Shown one piece after another: positions 13,351 through 35,700 of a DNA stretch of 36,826 nucleotides. The notes under the pieces are model-generated. The model was not told where the DNA came from. It was given only the letters and a program-made list of their open reading frames with translations, and searched no databases. The stretch is from Pelargonium nanum. Its lineage: Eukaryota; Streptophyta; Magnoliopsida; Geraniales; Geraniaceae. A program made the position numbers and the translations under genes. Location of the stretch: positions 1 to 36,826 of the forward strand of contig JAYMTF010000421.1 in assembly GCA_036897485.1 (NCBI GenBank), given 5' to 3'. Positions within the stretch are counted from its first letter, which is position 1, and every line of letters begins with the position of its first letter.

Positions 13351-16300
13351 ATGTCAATGGGAAGCTTCACTACACTTATTCTTTGCTCCCATCTGTTGTT
13401 CATAACAATAGTTTGTGCTGAACTCAATACCATAAGTAGAGATCAATCCATTACAGGCAACGAGACAATGGTTTCAGCAGACGGGAGGTTTGAGCTAGGA
13501 TTTTTCAGTCCTGGTGATCCAAAGAGTTGGTACCTTGGCATATGGTTCAAGAAAATATCTGCGAGGACAGTTGTTTGGGTTGCCAATAGAGAAACTTCCC
13601 TACCCAACTCATCAGCTACTTTGCAGCTAACTGATAAGGGAATTCTTCGTCTTCTCGATTCCAACGAGAGGATGGTTTGGTCTTCAAGTCCCATCTCACC
13701 AAAACTTGTGCAGAAACCAGTTGCACAGCTTCTTGATTCGGGGAATTTTGTTGTCACTGATGCTGCAAATGTGGACAATGAGTCAGAGTATTTTGTTTGG
13801 CAAAGCTTTGATCATCCGGGCAACACCTTGCTACCCGGCATGAAGTTGGGAAGGAACATAGTCACAGGTTCAGACAAGTTCCTGACATCCTGGAAGAACT
13901 ATGAAGATCCTTCGCCAGGTTACTTCGCGTTTCGTGTTGAGCCCAACGGGTATCCACAGCTAACTCTGCTGTACAGATCAGAGATCAAGTTAAGGGTGGG
14001 AACTTGGGATGGTCTGAGGTTTAGTGGGACAACAGCACACCCACTGTACCAGGTTGTTTTTGTGTTCAATGACAAGGAGGTTTACTACAGCTACAAGCTA
14101 CTGAACAGCTCTGTTCTCTCAAGGACGATTTTGAGTTCTGATGGCGCCGTTAGGCGCTACATGTGGTCTGAGGAAAAACAAGATTGGAGCCTCTACCCAA
14201 CTGGACCAATAGACAATTGTGATGCATATGCGCGTTGTGGCGCCTATGGAAGCTGTAATGTTGTGAATTCTGCATTATGTCAGTGTATGGATGGTTTTGT
14301 GCCCAAATCTCGCGAAGAATGGGACGTGATGGATTGGTCTAATGGGTGTGTGAGGAGGGCTCGTTTGAATTGCAGTGACGATGTTTTCTTGAAGTATTCT
14401 GGTTTGAAATTACCAGATACACAAAAGTCGCGGTTTAACCAAACCATGAACCTCCAAGAATGTGAGATGATCTGCAAGAAGAACTGCTCTTGCACAGCTT
14501 ATGCTAATTTGGATGTTAGAGGAAGTGGTTGCTTGCTATGGTTCGGAGACCTGATTGATATCAGACTATACAGTCAAGACGGGCAAGATCTTTACGTACG
14601 AATGGCTGCCTCAGAAGCAGGTACGAACTTATGCTACAAAATACACTTGCAAAATTTGTAACTTTATGCTCAAATGTTCGATTAGAATGAGAATGATTCT
14701 CATTTCAACATTGCGTAACAAATTGTGTAGTGCAGTGCAGAGAATAGGTCAAGGTGCATCCAAACACAACAAGAAGAAACAAGTGGTGATCATAGCGAGT
14801 TCAGTCTTCGCAGGGATGCTTGTTTTTGGAATGCTGATATGCATTTTGTGCAAAAACAAGCCTATAAATAAACAAGGTAAACTTCAGAGCAAAACTAGTC
14901 ATGATTCATGTGCCTAGGGACATAAAGAAGCAGTTTGGTTATGCAATAAATATCTCAACCCATTTGCTTTAGTTGCTGACAATTTCATGAAAGATTCAGG
15001 AGACACTAGCACCAAAAACAAAGAAGAAGATTTTGAGTTACCATTATTTGACTTCACTGCCATAGCAACTGCTACCAATAACTTTTCTACTGAGAATAAG
15101 CTCGGAGAGGGTGGTTTCGGGCCTGTCTACAAGGTAATATATTACTATATGAATTTCCTTATAAACTGTTGTGGCATTTATAGCATTGTTTCACTAGACA
15201 ATCAATTTCAGGGAGTTTTGAAAGATGGCCAAGAAATAGCAGTGAAGAGGCTTTCAAGGGACTCAAGCCAAGGACTCAATGAATTCAGAAATGAAGTCTT
15301 ATGTATTGCGAAACTTCAGCACCGCAACCTTGTGAAGCTTGTAGGCTGTTGCATTGAAGAAGAAAACATGCTTTTATATGAATATATGCCCAACAGAAGC
15401 TTGGACTTCTTCATTTTCGGTTTGGCTTCAACTAAACCTTGTTTTATCTTACTCTACTGTGGTAAAAGATACTGACAGTATAAATTGACAGATCAAATGC
15501 AAAGGAAACTGTTGAATTGGCAAACGCGCTTTGACATCATCAATGGAATCGCCAGGGGGCTTCTTTATCTGCATCAAGATTCCAGACTCAGAATCGTGCA
15601 TAGAGATCTCAAAGCCGGTAATATATTACTAGATCACGATATGAATCCCAAAGTTTCTGACTTCGGGTTGGCAAGAAGTTTTGGAGGGAATGAGACTAAA
15701 GCCAATACAAATAGAGTTGTTGGAACATAGTAAGATATTATTGACACTCTGTATGTGACTTTCATTTCTGTGCTCATTTCTTGACATTGTTTCTTTTGTG
15801 CTTTCTTTGCAGCGGTTACATGTCCCCTGAGTATGCAATTGATGGAATCTTCTCAACAAAATCGGATGTCTATAGCTATGGCGTTTTGGTGCTAGAGATA
15901 GTGAGTGGAAAGCAAAATAGAGGGTTTTATCATCCGGATCACTTCCATAATCTTCTTGGGCATGTAAGTCTGATGATGTCAAGTTTTGTTATGTTTTTTT
16001 ATATAGTTATGATCGATTTTGAAACCCACGACTCATAGATTTCATTTGATAGGCATGGAAACTCTTTAATGAAGGCCGGTCATTGGAACTGATAGATGAG
16101 TTGGTCGAGAACCCATGTAATCTATCAGAAGTGTCACGATCAATCCACGTAGGTCTATTGTGTGTGCAACGAAGTCCCGAAGATAGGCCAAACATGCCAT
16201 CTGTGGTTTTGATGCTGGGAAGTGAGAATGCACTGCCTCAGCCGAAAGAGCCTGGTTTTTTCACTGAAAGGGAACTGTTTGAAGCAGAATCTTGGACTTA

Positions 16301-16358
16301 CAGGAATGAATCAAGTTCAGTCAATGATACTACTCAGACAATGTTTAGCGGTCGTTAG
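13351..16358 (+). CDS. SRLK2: G-type lectin S-receptor-like Ser/Thr kinase, intact
   Basis: Seven exons: 13351..14620, 14736..14876, 15000..15133, 15212..15419, 15492..15729, 15813..15963, 16053..16358. They total 2448 nt (815 aa) in phase. The start [17 protein letters not shown] lines up with the signal peptides of SRLK3 and SRLK5. Ectodomain: B-lectin (VVWVANRE), S-locus glycoprotein (WDGLRFSG), EGF-like ([15 protein letters not shown]) and PAN ([19 protein letters not shown]). The membrane helix lies in exon 2 around [18 protein letters not shown]. Kinase: GEGGFG (506-511), Lys527, HRD Asp623, DFG Asp641; the loop reads HRDLKAGN, where the paralogues have HRDLKASN. The tail ends FSGR. The starts of exons 2 and 3 have alternative in-phase acceptors; I chose by paralogue alignment. 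It faces SRLK3 tail to tail. Confidence 0.93.
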
Positions 16359-16526
16359 ACACTTAGACTATGCATTAGGTTTAAAACTTCATTCTCTGTT
16401 TAAAGTAATTATCTCATTTCATTTCAGTTCAGTGTGTATATATAGTACTTGAATCAGACAAAACATGCAGTGATTATAGATATTTACACATGATGTAACT
16501 AAAACAAGTTTAGCAAACAAATAATA

Positions 16527-16550
16527 CTCCTTCCGTCCCAAAATAAACTG
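16527..16550 (+). mobile_element. Stowaway-like MITE terminus
   Basis: After a TA (the usual target site), the sequence reads CTCCTTCCGTCCCAAAATAA, a near match to the terminal inverted repeat of Stowaway (Tc1/mariner) MITEs. No opposite terminus was found before the SRLK3 stop codon, so it looks truncated. It sits in the 264-bp gap between the SRLK2 and SRLK3 stop codons. Confidence 0.65.
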
Positions 16551-16622
16551 TATGCATGATTTACTATAAACTACACAAGCATATGAAATACCTATGATAG
16601 ACATTTGTAAATCTTGTTCGTA

Positions 16623-19838
<3,216 letters not shown>

Positions 19839-20792
19839 GCTTTTTTCACAGAATCAAATGGGGGAAATTTTCAGAGTATAAATCTGGATATACCCAGCTC
19901 CGCATGCATGTAAGAGAAAACTTCAAAGAAATATGCACAACTTTTGTGGGCCAAAGAGTGTGGACTTGAATTTGGCTACTATTTGTGACTGTGAGAGACA
20001 ATAGAAGTCAATAGTGTGCTAATACTTTTTCTTGATTGATCAAAGCTGGGGCCTTGGTTAGTATGTGTTTTAAGTCCACATATATTGAAGGTGGATAGGA
20101 AAAAATAAAGCACGCAAGTACTTGGAAGAAAATAAAGCACAAATGAAATGGAAAGGAGATAATAATATTCGTAATGAATTTATATTACTACCCGACACAA
20201 AAGGATATATTTTCATCTTTTTATATATGTATATATTTGTCATCTGTTCATATACATTTGAACTCTAGCTTTGGAATAAGATCTTTGTCTCAGAAGTTCA
20301 CTAAATCTTTGAAGATCTTGATAGAGTGGTTTCCAATTAACTGTACCTGAGTTGACAAAAACGAATTATTCAAGTACATAACTTAGAACTTGGATATCAG
20401 ATTCAGATCATCTAATTTTATTCTAAATACTGGAAACCAAGTCAATGAGACAAAAACAAACAATCAATTTGTGCCATATGAAAAGTATAGTATAGGAGAG
20501 GAAAACTGAGTAGACAATTGCGATTTCCAAGCATTGAGACCTTTTTATGCTTCTTGCTGCCTTGTTTTATGAATACAAAGTACCATAAGATCAGAGATTC
20601 TGGTAAACATACCACCGAAAAAAACTATTGTTTCAAGGGAACAAAGATGCAATCATATTCAATAAACATGATGTTGTACTTATATCCCCAAAAGATTGGT
20701 TGCATACATTTTCAAAGAAGCAGAAAATGGCTGATTAACTTCTATACAGACATAAAATAACTATGACAGACAATTGCAAAATTAACACATAC
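19839..20792 (-). promoter_or_regulatory. SRLK3 upstream region and SRLK4 3' flank
   Basis: Both neighbours are on the minus strand. The SRLK3 side contains the conserved leader block (about 19876-19960) and a second shared block near 19985-20025. That block reads, on the minus strand, AGCACACTATTGACTTC then TTGTCTCTCACAGTCACA, and is matched upstream of SRLK5 near 27938-27982. Positions 20050-20285 are duplicated upstream of SRLK4 at about 25735-25990. The rest is AT-rich 3' flank. Confidence 0.6.
19876..19960 (-). promoter_or_regulatory. Conserved SRLK leader block, SRLK3 copy
   Basis: On the minus strand CTCTTTGGCCCACAAA is followed about 30 bp later by GAGCTGGGTATATCCAGAT, then TTTATAC, close to the ATG at 19838. 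It matches the SRLK2 and SRLK5 blocks in order and spacing. Confidence 0.6.
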
Positions 20793-24909
<4,117 letters not shown>

Positions 24910-24972
24910 GGACAGCAGGATCAATTGAATGTAAATATGCAGAGCAAATTAATGGAAACAATAATGTACAAT

Positions 24973-25042
24973 TCTGGTTAACCAGTTCTATTCTAAAAAT
25001 GCACTGCTTGGTGCATGGAGAAAAGAGCATTGACTTGGCCCT
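24973..25042 (-). promoter_or_regulatory. Conserved SRLK leader block, SRLK4 copy (diverged)
   Basis: On the minus strand CTTAGGGCCAAGTCAATG is followed by GTGCATTTTTAGAATAGAAC and TGGTTAACCAGAAT. It has the same order as in SRLK2 and SRLK5, but the GGCCCA core is changed to GGGCCA. Confidence 0.5.
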
Positions 25043-25167
25043 AAGACCGTGTTAAAAGATATTAATTTAGACAAAGTTACTAACTTTAGTGCTTTCACGC
25101 ACTAAATCGTTAGAATTTTAAGAAAATCAGCATGATATTAGAGCATATATTTGATTTGTCAATTGTC

Positions 25168-25190
25168 TAATAATAACAATAATAATAATG
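25168..25190. repeat. AAT trinucleotide microsatellite, imperfect
   Basis: A run of AAT units interrupted by one AAC, upstream of SRLK4. Confidence 0.6.
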
Positions 25191-25465
25191 AAGAAGAAAG
25201 ACTTTGAATTGTTGGGCCGAAGACTTGGAACCATATGTTTGTTGTATTTTCCTTGTATTCTTCATGGAAAACTAGATTTCTTTCTAGATTTTTATCAAAT
25301 TTGACTCAATACTCCAACTTTCATCTACCTAAACTGGTTCACAACAGTATCCAAAATTGATACTATGTTTAAAATGACGATGTGGCATGTGACATGGCAA
25401 AAAAACAAATGACTACAGTAACTTCCAAAGCAAACACACTACAAAATAAATTGGGAAAAAAACAG

Positions 25466-25525
25466 AGGAAGCAAGACCTGACTCGGAAGTTTGCCCAAAT
25501 GAGTCGATTTGTGGCTCTACAAACC
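25466..25525. repeat. Direct repeat, copy 1 (copy 2 at 26169-26228)
   Basis: Both 60-bp copies begin AGAGGAAGCAA and share CTGACT-GGAAGTTTG and ATTTGTGGCTC, with under ten differences by eye. Same orientation, about 700 bp apart. Origin unknown. Confidence 0.7.
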
Positions 25526-25918
25526 CTATCAGCTGGAATCTTCCTCTCCTTCACTTCAAAAAAAAAAAGAAATTTACCAAATTAACAACAAAATTACATT
25601 GAAATAATGATGATGAAGAAGAAGAAAAAAAAAAAACATACCCATCTGCAACTAAAACCCTAAAATCTCTGATTGGATGAAACCAATGAGGAGAAGAGAA
25701 CATGTTGGGATGGTGTGTTGTTAATAATCAAAGCTGGGTCAGTAAGTATCCTAAGTCTACATTATTGAAGGTGGATAAGAAAAAATAAAGCACAAAATGA
25801 AACGTGTCAATATATATCGTGAAGTTTGTCACCACTAGATATACACCTTGTACTCTGCACCTATCAACTTAAACTTTTAAGTTTAACAAAATGAAATGAA
25901 TATATTTATCATCTTTTC

Positions 25919-25939
25919 ATATATATATATATATATTTG
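25919..25939. repeat. AT dinucleotide microsatellite
   Basis: An AT run directly followed by the TTTGTCATCTGTTCATATAC block that is also found at about 20237-20256. Confidence 0.7.
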
Positions 25940-26040
25940 TCATCTGTTCATATACATACATTTGAACTCTAGTACTCAAATTGTGTAGTTAAATATTCTA
26001 AATAGAAAACACATGAAACATAGAAAACAAAAAGAAATTG

Positions 26041-26107
26041 GTCCCAATCCACCTTCTTCAAGCTTATTGTTTAATTTATTGGTTGCTGTAGATTACTTGA
26101 AGTCAAA
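26041..26107 (-). pseudogene. SRLK exon 3 relic
   Basis: The minus strand reads TTTGACTTCAAG, then a stop, then codons for [16 protein letters not shown]. This is the end of SRLK exon 3 (FDF...ATNNF...[10 protein letters not shown]) with an internal stop and no splice donor. It has Glu where the first loop Gly should be, as in SRLK5. No other kinase exon lies next to it. Confidence 0.72.
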
Positions 26108-26168
26108 TTTTATTATTATTATCCAAACCAAGCACAGAACCAAAAGTAGATGGGGGTAAAGCAAAAAA

Positions 26169-26228
26169 AGAGGAAGCAAAATCTGACTTGGAAGTTTGAC
26201 TAAATGAGCCGATTTGTGGCTCCGAATA
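26169..26228. repeat. Direct repeat, copy 2
   Basis: Same 60-bp unit as 25466-25525. Between the copies lie the SRLK3-like upstream segment and the exon 3 relic, so the pair may mark an inserted or duplicated block. Confidence 0.65.
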
Positions 26229-27544
26229 GAAATATTGAGAAAAAAATGAAGGCCTGAGGAGTGACCCACAAAGTTCAAAATTCTAAACCTAGCTTCATTT
26301 TTGCTATTGAATATTGAGAAATATGAAGTGCCAGATCGTTAGAATTGGTATTGTACAGATTGAAAAACTTTGTGGATTTGTTACTAAAATCAACATCTTT
26401 TATAAATATAAAATTTACAGTACCTTAGATGGTCTACATTAAAAAATAAATACAGCAAAAAAAATATCAATTTTAATGCTGTCTCGATTTTTGAATTTTA
26501 TGACCGTTTAACTAATTATTTGTTTACCCCCAAAGACAACAGCATTGTTACAATAACCATTTTTAACAAAGAAGACAATAAAACTTTCAAAAATGGAAGA
26601 CCCAACAATATCTCCACCAAAGAAGTTGAAACAAAATATAAAACTTTCATATCAACTAAAATATGATTTAAAGTATCAATCCAACACTAAACATAAGACA
26701 AACAAACAAGAGTCAATTGTGAAGATGACATTACTAAAAACGAAACTAGTCACGTCAGATTTACTGAATTTGTGTTTTATTTAATATGTAATACCATAAT
26801 AAACAAAATAGATGGAACCATTGTGACGAAAAAAATTGATTGTGGTTCATGAAAAAAATCTTGATGAAGGACTAGAGTGAGAGACTAGAGTTTCAAAGTA
26901 CATATACCATAAAGATATAAATTAATGCATGTTCTGTAACCATATGTATTTTCTATGTATTTTCTTTGTAGGTGTTGTGACGTCTGATCTTATCATTTGA
27001 TCTCTTTACTATAGATGAGTCATTTTTAGATGTTCTTGAAATTTTCTAGTAGTCGCCAAAAATTTCAACTTACATAGAAAACACGTCATTGTATGCGTCG
27101 AACATTTGTGTTCCTTAAATAAATAAATAAAAATCTAGAGGGAATATATTCTAGTGGGAAAAAAAACTTATTCATTTTAGCAATTGGAATGGTAGCGTAC
27201 TTCTCTATGTCCCAGTCATTTTTGGGGCCAATGCTAAAACAAATTTTAAGAAACACATAACCTTCTTGATCTCTAGATCAAGTTTCTTGGCAGCAATTCT
27301 CATCGATTTCAATATGCGACTCGCGATGATGTCCTCGTTCACTTGCTTTGTTTTCGAAATTTCTTTTGTTTCTTCAATTCATAGAGGCTACTCCCAAAAG
27401 ACATTATCCAATACTTCTTTTTTAGTACTAAATTTATGGAATGCATATCGCGATCTAAAAATTCGTTTCTTCAATACACCAATTCAGAAAATTGAGTTCT
27501 CAATTAGGGACCATGTGCAGTTGAACATGTGCACACTAGAGCCT

Positions 27545-27600
27545 CCCTTTTTCCCTGAAAGGCCAAACATGTCATCTCTGCTACTCTCATCAGGCAAGTG
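27545..27600 (+). pseudogene. Possible SRLK exon 7 fragment
   Basis: A frame through here reads EPPFFPERPNMSSLLLSSG. It resembles exon 7 pieces EPGFFTER and EDRPNMSSVVLML, but in the wrong order, so it may be rearranged or partly coincidental. It ends a 100-plus-codon open frame with no ATG at its start and no recognisable domain upstream. Confidence 0.35.
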
Positions 27601-28010
27601 TGTGAACCATATGCTCATCCCATGAAACGACAGTGCCGTGCGCAAAAGCACTAAGACAAAAGACTATATAATAAAGATGTTAACATGTAACTAAATCAAG
27701 TTTATCAAAAGAAAAGTATATTCACACATTGGTTATAGAGACCATCTTTGCTGGTCAAAGCAACATGTTTTGGAACCTAACAACCCCATATTCTTAAAAC
27801 TATTCCCAACTTTTATCACTATTATCTCCTTCCCATCCTTTCTTTTTCTTATCCCCACTTTCCATGAAAGTGCCTAAACTTGGATGGCTTATTGACCAAT
27901 GACTCTAACAATCTGTTCCTTGAATAAAGAAAAATATTAGCACACTTAATAGTGACTTTTCTTGTCTCTCACTATCACAGACAACAGATTCATTATTCAT
28001 TTCCACAATC

Positions 28011-28075
28011 TTAGGCCCAGAAAGTAATGCATTTTTGGAACTTTACTCTTCCATATAGAACTGGGTATCCAGATC
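28011..28075 (+). promoter_or_regulatory. Conserved SRLK leader block, SRLK5 copy
   Basis: CTTAGGCCCAGAAAG is followed by AATGCATTTTTGGAAC, a TTTACTCTT block, and TAGAACTGGGTATCCAGAT, ending about 60 bp before the ATG at 28134. It is the best preserved copy and nearly identical to the SRLK2 block. Confidence 0.65.
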
Positions 28076-28133
28076 TGCAGCTCATGTTTCAACATATTTC
28101 CAACTGATCCTAAGAGCAAGAAGAAGCATTACC

Positions 28134-31872
<3,739 letters not shown>

Positions 31873-32730
31873 AATATGCACCATCTGGCTAACCGTTTTC
31901 AATTGTTTGCCTTAGAATGTAGTGCATATGTACATCAATAGAGAGACCTCTCTGCACATAGTGCACATAAAAACTAAACTGCAGATTTTTTTCGATGAAA
32001 ATTGACTCCTCAGAAGAACAACACCAAGTTGATCATATTGAATACACTAACACAGTCTCTCTATGTCAATAATCATCTTCATTCCTCTTATGTTTCTCTT
32101 CCTGTCTTCTCTGTTTACTTTTAACTCTCCCTTACAAACTGGCCTAACAGACTAACTAGTACAGTCACACACTGAGCTGTTAACAGTCTTGAACTCTAAA
32201 ATTACCTTAATGCCCTGTATTAGATATAGTAAAAGACAGTAATGCCCTAGAAGGAAAAGACAATAATGCCCTAACATTTACTACATAATCACCAGGTAGC
32301 CAAGTGCTGTCAAATCAAGGAGGCACCTGTCAAATTTTATATGTCGCAAGAGATGATAAAAGTTGAAGCAAGAAAAAAACAAAACAAAACAAATTCTGTC
32401 AAAATCCACATGTGTAGCAAACAAGACCATTTGTGCTATTGTTTAAAATTCAAAGATGTTTATGTCTCCGAGATGACTACGGCATTGTTGGATAAATTTA
32501 TATAGTAAAAATGTCGCGTTTCATCATCTTTTTTCTTTCAATCTACCAATGGATAGCTACACTTTTTACCAACCCAACTAACCATAAATAAAATATACCT
32601 GCTGATGACTTGCATGATAGTTAAAGATCCATATTTTCAATTACCTTAAGACTTGCACAATGAGGTCCTTCCACCTCTCAAACTTTTCCTTTGGATATGA
32701 AATAGCCACAGTATTTCAGGAACAAGAAGC
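31873..32730. other. Intergenic: SRLK5 3' flank and SRLK6 upstream region
   Basis: No gene is seen. About 31985-32290 has a CT-rich side, a palindromic CTGTTAACAG at 32177-32186, and repeated phrases (GACAGTAATGCCCTA and GACAATAATGCCCTA near 32240-32275). This is reminiscent of an LTR, but no paired boundary or target duplication was found. The SRLK leader block seen before SRLK2-5 was not recognised here. Confidence 0.5.
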
Positions 32731-35700
32731 ATGATCATAGCAATGGAAGGCTTCAGAACAGTTATATTTTGCTCCACTTTCTTGTTTATAACAGCAATTT
32801 CAACTGCAATTGACACCATAAATTCAAGTCAATCCATCAATGGTAGTCAGACCATGGTCTCAGCTGATGGAACATTTGAACTAGCATTTTTCAACAAACT
32901 GAACAAAGGTTCAGTTAATTGGTACCTGGGCATCTCGTACAAGGAAGAATCCATCTCAGCTCTAGTATGGACAGCCAATCCAGAAAACCCCCTCCCCAGC
33001 TCAGAAGCTGCTTTGAAGGTCACTAGCCAGGGAATTATTATCACCTTCAGTAACAATGATACCATAGTTTGGTCCTCCAAGTCATCAGAATCGGTTCAGA
33101 ATCCAGTTGCTCAGCTTCTGAATACAGGTAATCTTGTTGTCAGAGATGTAAAGGACACCAGCTCCAAAAAATATATATGGCAGAGTTTTGACCATCCGTT
33201 GTCTACGTTACTACCCGGTGCTAAACTGGGAAGAGATAGAGCTACAGGATTTGAGAGGGTCCTGAAATCCTGGAAGAGTGTAGACGATCCTTCTCCAGGT
33301 AATTTTACAATTCGACTAGACCCAAATGGATATCCACAAGTGGTTCTGTTAGATGGCTCAGCCATCAAGTACAGGACAGGGCCCTGGAATGGTCTGACAT
33401 TTAGTGGGACTCCCAGTCTGATAGAAAACACAGCACTCAAATATAGTTTTGTTTTGAATGACAAGGAGATGTACTACAGTTTTGAGGTACTTAACAGTTC
33501 TTTTTTCGCTAGAGAGCTAGTATCCTTCATTGGTACCTTCCAGCACTTCAATTTGGATGTACATAGCAGACAATGGGACCTCTACCTAAGTGCACCTGCA
33601 GACAACTGTGATAATTATGCACTATGTGGTGCCCATGGAAGCTGCAAGATTGGCAATTCTCCAGTTTGTGGATGCTTGAGAGGCTTTGTGCCCAAAGTTC
33701 CTGAAGAGTGGGACAAGAGTGATTGGACTAATGGGTGCATTAGGGCGACCCCATTTGATTGTATTGGAGATGGTTTCTGGAAGCATTCTGGTTTAAAATT
33801 ACCAGATACACAAGAATCTTGGTTTAGCACAACCATGAGTCTTGATGAATGTAAGCTGATGTGCCAAAAGAACTGCACTTGCACAGCCTATGCAAATTTG
33901 GACATCCGAGGCAAAGGAAGCGGATGCTTGCTATGGTTTGGAGACCTTATTGACATCAGACAATACAGTGAGAATGGTCAAGATCTTTATGTGAGGATGT
34001 CTGCAACAGAACCAGGTATCGAGAAATGCTCCAATTAATCACTGCAAAATAGGTCGAGAATTCAAGAAATAATTAGTAATTTAAGAGTTAAACCATTAAA
34101 CTGCAAACTCCATTCACGTGTTCAGGTAAACTTAACCGGAAGAAAGAAACAGCAATCATAATCAGCTCAGTGTTAGGGACACTGGTTCTATGCTTGGGCC
34201 TGATCATGCACATTTTGAACCAGAAGCGGCAAGCACAAGGTAAACAATAAACCAAATCTTAGGTTACCGAACTTTTCTCTTCAACATTGAGCAAAACTTG
34301 ATGATATTGCAATACATTGATTTCTGATAATTATATGTTAATTTAATGTACCCGCTTGTTAAGTAAACTAGTAAACCTATTCCTTGCATTTTTTTATGAG
34401 AATCTTACGTTACGGTATTCTTAGAATCCATAATACATATCTATAAGAACACAACTACATTTTAATTGGATCTTTGACCATCAGTTTCAAACCTGTGAAA
34501 GATATTATTGAATTCGTGCTTAGGGGAATTTTAGGCGAAATTCTACAAGATGTTAAAATATGCTTAAAATGTGAAATCCTTATAATTACTAATAGCTCTT
34601 TCTTTGCTCTTTCCATGCTTGTTTATTTGTTATATTACATGAAAATGCATACAAGGGAAGCACCAAAGGAGGCAGAGGAAACATTTCAATCAGGTGATCA
34701 GTACTAGAAAAATGTAATCACTCTCTAATTTTCTTGCATACATTTTCCTACATTACAGTGAAGAAGGAAGATCTAGACCTACCAATATTTGACCTTCCGA
34801 AAATAGCTACTGCAACCAACAACTTTTCAGATGACAATAAGCTTGGAGAAGGTGGTTTTGGACCTGTCTAAAATGGTGCCATTTTAATCCATTTATGTTA
34901 AGCTTCAGGGAAAAATGACACTATATGTTGCTTTCCCTATAATGTCTTGTTCTTTCTGTTTTCATTTGCACAACTTTACCAGAAGATTTATATAATAGTG
35001 ACTACTGCAAAAGACGAAGGAGCTTTTGCAGACTAAAGAAAGGTAATGTGGCACTGCATGACTATGTTCTCAGCATTATAAAGACACAAATAGAGAATTT
35101 CAATCTACAGAATAAGCGTCTTCTAGTATTGTACACAATATACCGTAAATAGATTCTTTACTCTAATAGTATCTTCATTAAACAATTTCTATGCAAGTGA
35201 TATCAATACAAGCACAAGGGACTCATAGGAAAATAGGTAAATAGAGAGGTGAGCATGCACAAATTTCAAGCTGAAACTGAAACAACTATGGATGATCATT
35301 TCAGGGAATTTTAAAAGAGGGCCAAGAAATAGCAGTGAAGAAGCTTTCAAGGGATTCAAATCAAGGAGTTGATGAGTTCAAAAATGAAGTGAAATGTATA
35401 GCAAAACTTCAGCACCGGAACCTAGTGAAGCTTGTGGGTTGTTGCATTCAAGAACAGATGCTGCTATATGAATACATGCCAAACAAAAGCTTGGACTTCT
35501 TTATTTTCGGTTTGGACTCCCTCTTGACTGTTTCAGGATGCTTTAACTATCTACAAAAAACTAATTTATAACTGAATACTTGGCTTTGTGATGTTTCCTT
35601 ACCTACCTGCCTTTGCTTATTTTTTGTTGCGTGTTCAGTTCTAATTACTGAAACAAATATAACCAGTAGAGCATCTATTAACATGGATGAAAAAATGGCA

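Larger units (their letters stand above)
24910..28133. other. Intergenic between divergent SRLK4 and SRLK5
   Basis: 3.2 kb between two start codons facing away from each other. It holds leader blocks of both genes, a direct repeat (25466-25525 and 26169-26228), a segment shared with the SRLK3 upstream region (about 25735-25990), an AT microsatellite (25919-25939), an exon 3 relic on the minus strand (26041-26107) and an exon 7-like fragment (about 27545-27600). A TA followed by CTTCTCTATGTCCCAGTCAT at about 27198-27220 resembles another Stowaway end. The rest is AT-rich with no gene I can support. Confidence 0.6.

Noticed and set aside
31985-32290. Possible LTR in the SRLK5-SRLK6 spacer
   Set aside because: The palindromic CTGTTAACAG and CT-rich side are suggestive, but no second boundary, target duplication or primer-binding site was found.
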